This document shows positions 52,522-62,108 of a stretch of DNA of 64,000 nt, in pieces. Source of the DNA: Chthoniobacterales bacterium (GTDB lineage: Bacteria > Verrucomicrobiota > Verrucomicrobiia > Chthoniobacterales > UBA6821); NCBI GenBank assembly GCA_019747735.1, contig JAIEQL010000001.1:86614-150613 (forward strand), in the 5' to 3' direction. The notes below the pieces were generated by a model. That model saw nothing but the letters and a program-made list of their open reading frames with translations, was not told the DNA's origin and did no database searches. The stretch's first letter is position 1. Every line of letters starts with the position of its first letter. Position numbers and translations under genes: made by a program.

Positions 52522-53985
52522 ATGAGCCCACTTCTTTTTCTTATCTTGATTCCCTTTATGGCGGTTTTTTTTATCGCGCTGGGAGGCCCAGCACGCTTCA
52601 CCGCTCTCTTGGCAACTGGTCTCAATCTTCTGCTGACTCTTTTTCTTTTTGCTCGTTATGATCAACTCATAGGCGGGTGGCAGTATGTTCGAGAAATGGC
52701 AGTATTGCCGCAGTTGCGACTTAATTTTTCCTTAGGTGCTGATGGGCTCAGTCTCACTATGTTGTTGCTCACTACGCTAGTTTCTTTTGCAGCCATCTGG
52801 ACAGCTCCAAAAATAGAGCGTTCTCCACAGCTTTTTTATTGCTGCTTGCTTCTTATTTCAGGGGGACTTGTCGGTGCTTTTTCTTCCATTGATCTTTTTT
52901 TTCTCTATGGATTTCATGAGATTGCATTGATTCCTGTTTTTATCATGATTGGTATTTGGGGCTCTGGAGATAGGCAGAGAGCTGCTTGGAAAGCGACTCT
53001 CTATTTAGGTGCTGGAAGTTTTTTAGTGCTCCTTGGCATTGTGGCGCTTTATCTTTCTGGTCCTGCTGGTTTGCGTAGTTTTGATGTGCGGTCTCTTCTT
53101 GAGATGGCACAGTCAGATCTCTTCCATCCAGCTTCTTGGATTTATCTCCTCTTGCTGGCAGGACTTGGAACATTGGTTTCTCTTTTTCCATTTCACTCTT
53201 GGGCTCCTTCAACCTACTCGAGCGCGCCTCCTTCTACAGCGATGCTTCACGCCGGAGTATTGAAAAAATTTGGACTTTATGGATTGCTCCGTTTTGTGTT
53301 GCCCCTTTTTCCTGAGGCTGTCACGCAGTTCTCCACGCTTCTTTTAGCTTTATTGACCTGTAATATTCTCTACATCGGCTATGTGACTATGGCTCAGCGC
53401 CGTCTCGATTGGACGCTTGCTTATTCCAGCGTGATGCACATGGGGACTATTTTTTTAGGGCTCGCCTCGATGAATATGATGGGGTTAAGCGGTGCTGGGC
53501 TCTTTATGTTTGGGCATGGACTTTCCATTGCCCTTCTCCTTGCTTTATGTGGAGCCCTTAAGCGACGTACAACGACTCTTGAGTATCATGAATTGGGGGG
53601 CTTGGCTAAGCTCACTCCACGCCTTTCACTTCTTTTTGGATTTGCTACGATGGCTTCCTTAGGATTGCCCGGTTTTACAAACTTTGCAGGAGAGGTGCTC
53701 ATCTTTTTTGGAGCAACGGCTACCGCAGTGATTGACCATGGCTCACTTCCCTTTATTGTTGCTACGATTGCGGCTGTTTGGGGTGTTGTGATTTCGTCAA
53801 TTTATATGCTGAGAGCTTACCGTGCTGTTTTTTTTGGAGCCTTGAGAGAAACTGCTCGTTGCGCAGCGGTACAGGATCTTCGTCCTTTTGAATTTTTGCC
53901 AGCAAGCTTGCTGATCGTCTGCTTACTTGTTACTGGAATTTTTCCCAAGCTTCTTTTGAAAATGCTCACTCTTGCTTTTAGCTGA
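52522..53985 (+). CDS. nuoM: NADH-quinone oxidoreductase subunit M
   Basis: NuoM is an antiporter-like proton-pumping subunit (487 aa, about 14 helices). Signature stretches are FFLYGFHEIALIPVFIMIGIWG and STYSSAPPSTAMLHAGVLKKFGLYGLLR. The pumping Glu (FHEIALIP) and Lys (GVLKKFG) are present. It overlaps the nuoN start by 14 bp. Confidence 0.95.
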   Translation: MSPLLFLILIPFMAVFFIALGGPARFTALLATGLNLLLTLFLFARYDQLIGGWQYVREMAVLPQLRLNFSLGADGLSLTMLLLTTLVSFAAIWTAPKIERSPQLFYCCLLLISGGLVGAFSSIDLFFLYGFHEIALIPVFIMIGIWGSGDRQRAAWKATLYLGAGSFLVLLGIVALYLSGPAGLRSFDVRSLLEMAQSDLFHPASWIYLLLLAGLGTLVSLFPFHSWAPSTYSSAPPSTAMLHAGVLKKFGLYGLLRFVLPLFPEAVTQFSTLLLALLTCNILYIGYVTMAQRRLDWTLAYSSVMHMGTIFLGLASMNMMGLSGAGLFMFGHGLSIALLLALCGALKRRTTTLEYHELGGLAKLTPRLSLLFGFATMASLGLPGFTNFAGEVLIFFGATATAVIDHGSLPFIVATIAAVWGVVISSIYMLRAYRAVFFGALRETARCAAVQDLRPFEFLPASLLIVCLLVTGIFPKLLLKMLTLAFS

Positions 53986-55444
53986 CCTTTTTTATCCTGT
54001 GAATCCTCTCTACTTAGAATTTTCTGTTGTGCTTCTAGGCTTAGCTCTGTTGGTGGTAGAAGCCTTCGTTCCTGGCTGTTCCAAAAAAGCGCTAGCACTC
54101 ATCGGTGTTACGGGGCTCCTTCTCATCCTGCTAGCAACATGGTTGCCATGGCAGCCTCTAGACCCATCGATGGCATCAGCCCATTTTTATACATGGGATG
54201 CGCTAGCACTTTTTTTTAAACGCTTCATGATCGTGATGACGATCCTGACCATGCTGATGTCTCTACCATTTGTACCTTCTATAGAGCGCTCTATTCCTGG
54301 GGAAAAAAGTGGCAGTGGTGTTGGAGAGTTTTTTATTCTTCCCATTTTTGCTTGCGCAAGCCTTATGTGGCTTGTTTCTGCGGTGAATTTCATCATGCTT
54401 TTTGTCTCTTTGGAATGCCTCTCCATCGTGCTTTATGTTGCAATTACTTATTTTCGCAACGATTCCAAGAGCCTCGAAGCAGGAACAAAATATTTGATCC
54501 TTAGTGCCCTTGCTACTGGGTTTTTAGTTTATGGAATAGCTTGGATTTTTGGAACGACTGGCACCATGAGTATTAATGAGCTTTCTAAGGCAATTGCAGG
54601 ATTGCCCCTCTCTTCACTGACGCCGCTACTCTTTGGTATTGGACTCATTTTAGTTGCTTTTTGTTTCAAAATAGGAGCGGTTCCTTTTCAATTTTGGTTG
54701 CCTGATGTTTATCAAGGAGCTCCAACACCCATTACGGCCTTTCTTTCTGTAGCTTCTAAAGCGGGAGGATTTGTGATTCTACTGCGATTGTTGGAACAGC
54801 TTTACACCATTCCTCTTCTTGCAAAAAAAATGTCGGTCATCGTGCTAGCGCTGGCAGTAATGACTCTTCTTTTTGGTAATCTTGCTGCCATGGCTCAAAG
54901 CAATATGAAGCGCCTCTTAGCTTACTCGAGTATTGCGCATACAGGTTACTTGCTGATGGCCGTTGTTAGTATTGGCGCTCCTTTGATGGGGATGGCGATC
55001 CAATGTTACTTGGCTGCCTATTTACTCATGACTTCGCTGGCTTTTCTTGTACTGCTCATAGTTTCACAAAAATTAAGTAACGATGAGCTCTATTCTTTTC
55101 AAGGGCTACATCAACGTTCTCCTTTCCTTGCCTGTGCAATGACCATTGCCATGGCCTCCTTGGCAGGACTTCCTCTAACTATTGGCTTTATTGGAAAATT
55201 GTTCGTTTTTGAAGTCGCCCTTCAACAACGTCACTATGGCTTAGTGGTCATTGGTAGTATTAGCGTTGTGGCTGGATTGTATTACTATCTCAAGGTAGTG
55301 CGTGCCATGTATTGGCAACAACCTAGCGAAGGAGCTTATCCTATTGTTGTTTCAAAAAAAATAGGCTGTCTTATTGGAGCACTTGCTGGTGGTATTGTTG
55401 TTTTAGGAATTTACCCAGCACCACTCTTTTTTCTTTTTAAATAA
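53972..55444 (+). CDS. nuoN: NADH-quinone oxidoreductase subunit N
   Basis: NuoN is the third antiporter-like subunit (490 aa). It shows FIMLFVSLECLSIVLYVAI, FKIGAVPFQFWLPDVYQGAP and LLAYSSIAHTGYLLMAV. The start is a TTG that overlaps the end of nuoM, consistent with coupled translation. It closes the complex I run. Confidence 0.95.
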   Translation: MLLADLFYPVNPLYLEFSVVLLGLALLVVEAFVPGCSKKALALIGVTGLLLILLATWLPWQPLDPSMASAHFYTWDALALFFKRFMIVMTILTMLMSLPFVPSIERSIPGEKSGSGVGEFFILPIFACASLMWLVSAVNFIMLFVSLECLSIVLYVAITYFRNDSKSLEAGTKYLILSALATGFLVYGIAWIFGTTGTMSINELSKAIAGLPLSSLTPLLFGIGLILVAFCFKIGAVPFQFWLPDVYQGAPTPITAFLSVASKAGGFVILLRLLEQLYTIPLLAKKMSVIVLALAVMTLLFGNLAAMAQSNMKRLLAYSSIAHTGYLLMAVVSIGAPLMGMAIQCYLAAYLLMTSLAFLVLLIVSQKLSNDELYSFQGLHQRSPFLACAMTIAMASLAGLPLTIGFIGKLFVFEVALQQRHYGLVVIGSISVVAGLYYYLKVVRAMYWQQPSEGAYPIVVSKKIGCLIGALAGGIVVLGIYPAPLFFLFK

Positions 55445-55508
55445 GTGGGTTGTTGGTAGGCTTCTTGGAAACTCAATTGCTATTAAGAGTAACACCTTCT
55501 AACTTTTT

Positions 55509-57170
55509 ATGAAAACGATACAACTGCTTCTATTTAATTTGCTTATTATTGGAGCAATTCAACTAAAGGGAGACGAGATTTCTAGTTCGGATTATAGCCT
55601 GGTACCCCAGCCTTATATTACTTCGCCAAGAACGTCGACTGAATTTAAAAACTTCTCTGCTTTTGCGGTTCTTCTAGATAATGGTCAGCTTTTTTCTTAT
55701 GGGAGAGAGTCTTTGGCTCCTACCGCTAATGCTATAGTTGCTCCTCAACTTCCTGATGATTTTACAGTATATCAAATTTATTCTAGCCCTGTTGCTTTTA
55801 TGGCTCTTTCTACTCAAGGAAAAGTTGTTTCTTGGGGTGATCCAGCACAAGGAAGCGTAGCGCCAACTGATGATATTGATGTGCAAGTAGATTCTAACAC
55901 TATTGTTTCTAACTTTACTGGTTTTGTAGCACGTTTAAAAAATGGAAAACTTGCTGAGTGGGGAACTCTCTCTTTATCGCCCGATGTGCAAGAAGCTATC
56001 GATTCGGGAAAAAAAGTTGTTCAACTTTATGCAGGTTATACTATTTTTGTTGCTGTACTTGAAGATAGCAAGACCCACGTACAAACTCTTATTTCATGGG
56101 GATACAATAGAGCTAACCCAAGTGAATCACTTAATAAGACTATCAGTGTTCCATCGACAACTAAAGTGCAGACTGTTGTTACCACTTTTGGTGCTGCTAC
56201 AGCTCTTTTTAGTGATGGGAGCATACAATCATGGGGAGCCGCCTCTGAGGGAGGCTTAACAGCTAGTATTCCTAAAAATGAGAAGATAATGCGGATTCTT
56301 GCTGGGCAACATGCTTTTGCAGCTCTTAGTAATACTGGCCATATTTATGGATGGGGAAATGCAAATTTTGGAGGCTTCTCGCCTACATTACCAGAGAAGA
56401 CGGCAGCAACTGCAATTTATGCCAACGATGTTGATTTTGCAGTAATGCTTAATGATGGAAATATTTTTTCCTGGGGATTTCACATTCAAGATCCAAAGAC
56501 ACAGAAGAATCAGAAGATTATTCCTAGGTATATAAATAAAAACAGAAAACCCAGACGTTGGCCCTGGAGTGAAGAAACTACGAGCCTATTTTTGGATGAG
56601 GTCCAATTTATTATTCCTAATGGAGAGGCTTTTGCAGCCTTGACCATCGATGATTATCGCAACAACAAAATTTTTACTTGGGGAAGTGCTAACGAAGAAA
56701 ACTCACCAGGGCGTACAATATCTACCAAAGGAGAGGTTTCTTTTGCTCCTGTTCCTGCCGTTTCTGCTATTATCCCTTGTCAATTTAGTTTTACCGTTCT
56801 TTATCAAGATGGAACGATTCAATCATGGGGAAAATGGGCAGATGGCAAGACGGATATAGCGACACCATCTCTGCCCCAAAAAGAGGATGGAACCGTTAAA
56901 AAGGTGACAGCTTTAGTTTCTGATCTCAATGCCTACATGGCTATTCTTGAAGATGGGTCTCTGTTCTATTGGGGAGGGGCTTGTTCGCCACCACTAACTG
57001 ATGGTACTTTTCAACCTTCTGCCGATTTCTCTTATGGGAAAACGATTCTTATTTCTGGGGAAACCCCGGCACCTAAAGCTCTTTGGTTCGTTTACCCTTT
57101 TGCAAAATACATTTACAATGGACCTCTTGCAACAGACTCGCCAAGTGAGAGCGCCACTCGCGCTCAATAA
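55509..57170 (+). CDS. Secreted RCC1-like beta-propeller protein
   Basis: This 553-aa protein has an N-terminal signal peptide-like segment (LLLFNLLIIGAIQLKGDE). It carries about ten RCC1-type repeats, each built around the pattern F-x-V/A-x-L-x-D/N-G-x-V/I-x-S-W-G (VVSWGDP, AEWGTL, LISWGYN, QSWGAAS, YGWGNAN, FSWGFHI, FTWGSAN, QSWGKWA, FYWGGA). A seven-bladed propeller or a double one is possible. Such proteins can bind partners on the surface, or act in host cells in Legionella-like systems. Function is inferred only from fold. Confidence 0.85.
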   Translation: MKTIQLLLFNLLIIGAIQLKGDEISSSDYSLVPQPYITSPRTSTEFKNFSAFAVLLDNGQLFSYGRESLAPTANAIVAPQLPDDFTVYQIYSSPVAFMALSTQGKVVSWGDPAQGSVAPTDDIDVQVDSNTIVSNFTGFVARLKNGKLAEWGTLSLSPDVQEAIDSGKKVVQLYAGYTIFVAVLEDSKTHVQTLISWGYNRANPSESLNKTISVPSTTKVQTVVTTFGAATALFSDGSIQSWGAASEGGLTASIPKNEKIMRILAGQHAFAALSNTGHIYGWGNANFGGFSPTLPEKTAATAIYANDVDFAVMLNDGNIFSWGFHIQDPKTQKNQKIIPRYINKNRKPRRWPWSEETTSLFLDEVQFIIPNGEAFAALTIDDYRNNKIFTWGSANEENSPGRTISTKGEVSFAPVPAVSAIIPCQFSFTVLYQDGTIQSWGKWADGKTDIATPSLPQKEDGTVKKVTALVSDLNAYMAILEDGSLFYWGGACSPPLTDGTFQPSADFSYGKTILISGETPAPKALWFVYPFAKYIYNGPLATDSPSESATRAQ

Positions 57171-57287
57171 CCTTTGAGGGAAATTCCGTGTGATGCAAGT
57201 GTGAGTTGGAAGTTTGGGTTTGGACATTCTTTCTGCTGCTCGCAAAGGATTGAATAAAGTGCAAAATACACTATAACCTCCTATCCC

Positions 57288-59963
57288 GTGAGCATTGCAT
57301 CCCTTTTTTCAAAGACATTTTTTACTATTGCTCGTACCAAAGCGACCTCTACAACAGAGGTTCTTTCAGAGTATGACCAAAAACTCATTACCGCTTGTGT
57401 AGCGACTCCCGAAGAAGCGTTCACCGTGCTTCATTCTTCTGAAGAGGGACTCATGGTTGAACAGGCTCAAGAAACCCTTGCTACCTTTGGTCCGAATGAT
57501 TTAGGAAAAAAATCGCATCAAGGATTTTTAAAAGAAATTTTTATTCGCTGTAAAAATCCTTTAGTGATCCAGCTTGTCATCATTTGCACTGTTCTGGTGT
57601 TTACGGGAGATATTCCCTCGGCAACTATTGTTGGCTTCATGATTCTTTTAAGTATTGGTTTTTCTTACTTTCAAGAGCATCGCTCTAGCCAAGCTGTAGA
57701 AAAACTTCGTGCCATGGTGCAGACTAATTGTCATGTATTGCGTCAGGGGCATGAAGTGGAAATTCCGATGTCACAAATTGTTCCAGGAGATCTTGTTTTT
57801 TTACAAGCCGGATCCTTGATTGCAGCTGATATGCGCCTTGTGGCGGCTAAAGATTTATTTGTCAGTCAATCTTCGCTGACAGGCGAATCGATGCCAGTTG
57901 AAAAAAGTGTTGAAAGTGGACTGGCTCCTAACCAGTCCTGCACATCAGCCTTAGAGCTCTCTAATGCTTTGTTTCAAGGAAGCAATGTGATTAGTGGTAG
58001 TGGTAAAGCTCTTGTTGTGAATACAGGTGTTCGAACTTATTTCGGCGCTATTAGTCAAAAACTCTCTAGTGCTCCGGTGCTTACTAGTTTTGATCGCGGC
58101 ATCAGCGGGTTCACATGGCTCATGATTCGTTTCATGTGTGTCATGGTGAGTGTTGTTTTTTTAATTATAGGGCTTCGTAATCATAATTGGACAGAGGCTT
58201 TGCTCTTTGGACTCTCTGTAGCTGTAGGACTCACTCCAGAGATGCTGCCGATGATTGTAGTTGTGAATCTTGCCAAGGGCGCTATGGCCATGTCTCGCAA
58301 AAAAGTCATCGTTAAAAAACTGAACGCCATTCAAAACTTTGGAGCTATTAATATTCTTTGCACTGATAAAACCGGTACTCTCACACAAGATCGCGTCATC
58401 CTAGAAAAACATCTCGATGTTACGGGTCGTGATAGTGAGGATGTTTTGCGCTATGCCTACATGAATAGTTATTATCAGACAGGCTTGCGTGGCGCTTTGG
58501 ATGCTTGTGTCCTCTCGCATACCGACCTTGATGTGGATCGAGGTTGTAAAAAGGTCGACGAGATTCCCTTTGATTTTCAACGTAAGCGAATGTCAGTTGT
58601 TGTCGATTACGAGGGAGATCACGTCTTGGTTTGTAAGGGAGCGGTAGAAGATATCTACAAGGCCTGTTCCTATTATCAAGTTGATGATGAAGTTTACATG
58701 ATGATCGATCTCATTAAAAGCGATCTTATGGAAGAGTACGAAAGCTTAAGCCGTGATGGCTATCGTGTTCTTGGCATTGCTTACCGCGAATTTTCTCAAG
58801 AAAAAACAACTTTTGCTATTGGTGATGAAAGCGAGCTCATTTTTCTTGGTTACATTGCTTTTTTAGATCCACCCAAAGAATCAGCTTACAAGGCTATTGC
58901 TTCACTCAAGAGTTATGGTGTTGCTACCAAAATTCTCACTGGAGACAATTCTTTAGTAACGCGCAAAATTTGCAAAGAAGTCGGAATTGATGCTGGAGAG
59001 GTAATCACAGGGGATCAGCTTGGAGCGCTTACAGAAGAACAGTTGGGTGAGCTTGCAGAAAAAAATAATGTTTTTGCACGGCTCTCGCCTGCTCAAAAAG
59101 AACGCATCATTGTAGCCTTACAAAAACGAGGTCATGTCGTCGGATATATGGGAGATGGGATTAACGATGCTCTTTCTCTGCGTGTTGCCGATGTAGGTAT
59201 TTCCGTTGATACTGGCATGGATGTAGCTAAAGAGTCAGCTGACATTATCTTGCTTGAGAAGAGTTTGATGGTCTTAGAAGATGGAATTTTAGAGGGCCGC
59301 AAAGTCTTTGGAAATATCATCAAGTATATTCGGATGGGGGCGAGTTCTAATTTTGGGAATATGTTTAGCATGGTGGGAAGCTCTTGTTTCTTGCCTTTCC
59401 TGCCAATATCACCGCTCCAATTACTTGTTAACAATTTGCTCTATGATACCTCCCAGGTAGGAATTCCTTCTGACCATGTCGATCCAGAATACCTCCAGAA
59501 GCCTCGTCAATGGAATATCGGCAACATTGGCCGCTATATGATTTGTATAGGGCCGCTGAGTTCTATTTTTGATTATGCCACTTTTTTCTTAATGCTTTAT
59601 TTTTTCCATTGCTCCCTTTTTAGTGATCCAGGGACAAGCGCAGAGATGAAAACCTATTACGAAAAACTCTTTCACACGGGATGGTTTGTCGAATCCATCC
59701 TCACGCAGACATTAATTGTTCATATCATTCGTACGGCAAAAATTCCCTTTGTTCAAAGTATTGCCAGTCCCTTTTTGCTAACGATGACCTTTCTCATCAT
59801 GGCTATTGGCGGTATTTTACCCTATACGCCACTAGGGGCTTATTTTGAAATGGTCCCACTTCCGGGTGTTTACTGGTTTTGGATCGTAGGGTTTCTCTTG
59901 TGCTATGCCACTATTACACACCATGTGAATGTGTGGTGTTTAAAGAAATTTGGAATGAATTAG
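57288..59963 (+). CDS. mgtA: Magnesium-transporting P-type ATPase (MgtA/MgtB type)
   Basis: This class IIIB P-ATPase of 891 aa imports Mg2+. Motifs: actuator SSLTGESMPVEKS (about 195), phosphorylation loop LCTDKTGTLTQD (about 360), ATP-binding KGAVEDIYKAC, and hinge GDGINDALSLRVADVGISVD. The helical C-terminal half includes NFGNMFSMVGSSCFLPFLP, typical of MgtA. The start is GTG at 57288. No obvious Mg riboswitch is seen in the 117-bp upstream gap. Confidence 0.94.
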   Translation: MSIASLFSKTFFTIARTKATSTTEVLSEYDQKLITACVATPEEAFTVLHSSEEGLMVEQAQETLATFGPNDLGKKSHQGFLKEIFIRCKNPLVIQLVIICTVLVFTGDIPSATIVGFMILLSIGFSYFQEHRSSQAVEKLRAMVQTNCHVLRQGHEVEIPMSQIVPGDLVFLQAGSLIAADMRLVAAKDLFVSQSSLTGESMPVEKSVESGLAPNQSCTSALELSNALFQGSNVISGSGKALVVNTGVRTYFGAISQKLSSAPVLTSFDRGISGFTWLMIRFMCVMVSVVFLIIGLRNHNWTEALLFGLSVAVGLTPEMLPMIVVVNLAKGAMAMSRKKVIVKKLNAIQNFGAINILCTDKTGTLTQDRVILEKHLDVTGRDSEDVLRYAYMNSYYQTGLRGALDACVLSHTDLDVDRGCKKVDEIPFDFQRKRMSVVVDYEGDHVLVCKGAVEDIYKACSYYQVDDEVYMMIDLIKSDLMEEYESLSRDGYRVLGIAYREFSQEKTTFAIGDESELIFLGYIAFLDPPKESAYKAIASLKSYGVATKILTGDNSLVTRKICKEVGIDAGEVITGDQLGALTEEQLGELAEKNNVFARLSPAQKERIIVALQKRGHVVGYMGDGINDALSLRVADVGISVDTGMDVAKESADIILLEKSLMVLEDGILEGRKVFGNIIKYIRMGASSNFGNMFSMVGSSCFLPFLPISPLQLLVNNLLYDTSQVGIPSDHVDPEYLQKPRQWNIGNIGRYMICIGPLSSIFDYATFFLMLYFFHCSLFSDPGTSAEMKTYYEKLFHTGWFVESILTQTLIVHIIRTAKIPFVQSIASPFLLTMTFLIMAIGGILPYTPLGAYFEMVPLPGVYWFWIVGFLLCYATITHHVNVWCLKKFGMN

Positions 59964-59982
59964 GCTCTGTTTGGAAGCATTT

Positions 59983-61932
59983 TTAGGGGGCTATCGTCTC
60001 GTCAAGATACTTCACTTTTTTAGCAACAAAGCCTCCCCGGAGGTGACAGGCATCGTGGTGAATAGGCCCCTGCTCATCCTCTGCGATGCAAATGCCATCC
60101 TTAGTCAGATAGTCAACAGGATTGATGACTGAGGCACCATTAGCCTTGGCTACAGCAGCGATTGCATCCATCAGCGGGGCGCTTGTTTGTAAGAATGCTT
60201 CCTTGGTTAGTACCAGCTGCTTGTCCTCGCTTGGCGCAAAGAAGTGGCGGCGATATAACCTCCTTGGATTGAGTTCTTCTCCAATAGGGATATTGAGGAC
60301 AACCGTCACTTTCTTACCCTTGGCCGTCAGTTCACCAACCAGATTGCCAAACGCCTGGAGAGAAGCCTTTCTTGCAGATTCCTCTGAGATAGGAACTCCG
60401 TGATAGAGAAATTTGGATGGTGAGCCGCGGTAGTAAATGATCCAGTAGGCAGCAATGACGACACGGTCAATCTTGGGGTACTGCTTAATCACTTCTTCCA
60501 ACATGGGAACAAGTTCCCCGCAATGTTCTTTTTCAGAATTGGTCACCTCTGGTAAGGGAGGAACGCCTCCATAGGCCAAGACCATCGCACCACGGGTCGA
60601 TCCTCTATTATCCTTAAGAAGTTCGTAGATTCGTGAGGCATATTGCACCACATGGCTATCGCCAAAAAAAAGAGTTTGTGGGCCGTTGCCGCCGATCCTC
60701 TCGATTTTTATGTAGTTTTTAAACCGGAGCTTTGTGAAGTTCTCACACCAAGCATGATCCTTCACTGCATGCTGAATTTTCTGCATCTTAAGATCTCTAG
60801 CACTTAAAGAGGTAGGAATTATTCCACTCCAAACCAAAGCTCCTAACACTCCAATAGCGATGAATGTTATTACTAGACTCGGAACAATCTTTGTGGACTT
60901 CGAAAAACGGATCGGCTTTTCGATGAGATAATAGGTTGTCAGGGTCAGGGCAAAGCCGATGCCAAGTGCCGCGAGGATATAGGAAAGATCTGGATGCTCT
61001 CCCTTTACGATGTGGACGAAAGAGAGAGGAGGCCAATGGAAAAGGTAGAGGGGATAACTAATTAATCCGATCCAGACGATTGCTGGATGGGAAAGAAAAA
61101 ACTTATTCACCCAGGAGTGTTTGCCTGCTCCGATGATTAGGAGGGTGCCTATTACAGGCAGAGTGGCCCGCCAACCGGGGTAGGGATCTTGCTGATAGAG
61201 CATGGTCATTCCCAAGCCGAGCAATAGCAGTCCTGCTAAAGACATCCAGTTGCCGCAGAAAATCTCCTCTTCGTGGTTTTTTCCAAAATGCCACCACGAG
61301 AGCAGCGATCCCCCTAAAAATTCCCAGGCGCGGTAGGTGGTGACAAAAAAGGTCGTTTCTCTACATTGATACGACATGATGATGTTCCCGATAAGAGAGA
61401 CTACCAGCAAGATCCAGAGAAGGGTTGCCATGGGCCACTTCTTTTTCCAGAAAAGCAGAAGCAGGGGTGGAAAGATAATGTAGAACTGCTCCTCAACAGC
61501 CAGCGACCAGAGATGCAAGAGGGGCTTAAGTGTAGCGTCAATGTCGAAGTACCCTCCCTCACTCCATAAGACCATATTCTGAATGAAGAGGGTTCCTGCT
61601 GCCACGTGCTTCCCCAGTTGTTCAAACTCATCATTGACCAGCATTATATTCCCGAAGACCAAAGTAAGAAGTAGTAAGATGATCAGTGAGGGAAAGAGCC
61701 GCCTAATACGCCGTGCATAAAAGTTCTTGAAGCTGAAATTCCCCTTTGCTCCTTTTGCCCCGACCTCTTTGTAGAGGATTCCACTAATGAGATAGCCAGA
61801 GATCACAAAGAAGATATCTACGCCACTGAATCCTCCAGGAAGTAACGTTGGAAAAGCGTGGCAGATGATTACCCCGAGTACAGCTACAGCCCTTAGCCCA
61901 TCAATATCTGGTCGGTAATTAATCTTGGTCAT
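59983..61932 (-). CDS. Acyltransferase-3 with SGNH domain (OafA-like)
   Basis: This 649-aa protein has about ten membrane helices in its first 380 residues, with YRPDIDGLRAVAVLGVIICH and FSGVDIFFVISGYLIS, the Acyl_transf_3 start. A C-terminal SGNH hydrolase-like domain follows (LFFGDSHVVQYASRI and a late D-x-x-H in HHDACHLRGG). Such proteins O-acetylate LPS, peptidoglycan or other glycans across the inner membrane. It converges with mgtA (20-bp gap). It lies between the glycosyltransferase and mgtA and may be part of a surface polysaccharide set. Confidence 0.93.
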   Translation of the reverse strand: MTKINYRPDIDGLRAVAVLGVIICHAFPTLLPGGFSGVDIFFVISGYLISGILYKEVGAKGAKGNFSFKNFYARRIRRLFPSLIILLLLTLVFGNIMLVNDEFEQLGKHVAAGTLFIQNMVLWSEGGYFDIDATLKPLLHLWSLAVEEQFYIIFPPLLLLFWKKKWPMATLLWILLVVSLIGNIIMSYQCRETTFFVTTYRAWEFLGGSLLSWWHFGKNHEEEIFCGNWMSLAGLLLLGLGMTMLYQQDPYPGWRATLPVIGTLLIIGAGKHSWVNKFFLSHPAIVWIGLISYPLYLFHWPPLSFVHIVKGEHPDLSYILAALGIGFALTLTTYYLIEKPIRFSKSTKIVPSLVITFIAIGVLGALVWSGIIPTSLSARDLKMQKIQHAVKDHAWCENFTKLRFKNYIKIERIGGNGPQTLFFGDSHVVQYASRIYELLKDNRGSTRGAMVLAYGGVPPLPEVTNSEKEHCGELVPMLEEVIKQYPKIDRVVIAAYWIIYYRGSPSKFLYHGVPISEESARKASLQAFGNLVGELTAKGKKVTVVLNIPIGEELNPRRLYRRHFFAPSEDKQLVLTKEAFLQTSAPLMDAIAAVAKANGASVINPVDYLTKDGICIAEDEQGPIHHDACHLRGGFVAKKVKYLDETIAP

Positions 61933-61961
61933 TTGTTTAACTTAAAATTTAGGATTATTCC

Positions 61962-62108
61962 TTAGAGGGTTTCTTGAAAATGAATAAAATTGATGCAGTA
62001 CCAGGAGCGAAGCGCACAGACCCGCAGTGTATAGGGACATACTCGAGGACGCGAGCACTGGAGCGACGCCGTAATGCGCAATTTTAGTCTTTTCAAGACA
62101 CCCTCTTA
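61962..62108 (-). mobile_element. Palindromic element copy B with TTA/TAA target duplication
   Basis: The element spans 61965-62105 (141 bp) in reverse orientation to copy A and is nearly identical to it over the shared length. TTA flanks both ends (61962-61964 and 62106-62108). One terminal repeat carries a single change (CTTT for CTGT). It forms the 3' end of the glycosyltransferase gene: deleting it would leave the ending DKTAKE-stop instead of DKTAKRVS-stop. Confidence 0.9.

Noticed and set aside
57171..57287. Mg-sensing leader upstream of mgtA
   Set aside because: The 117-bp gap shows no conserved M-box features or convincing terminator/antiterminator pair.
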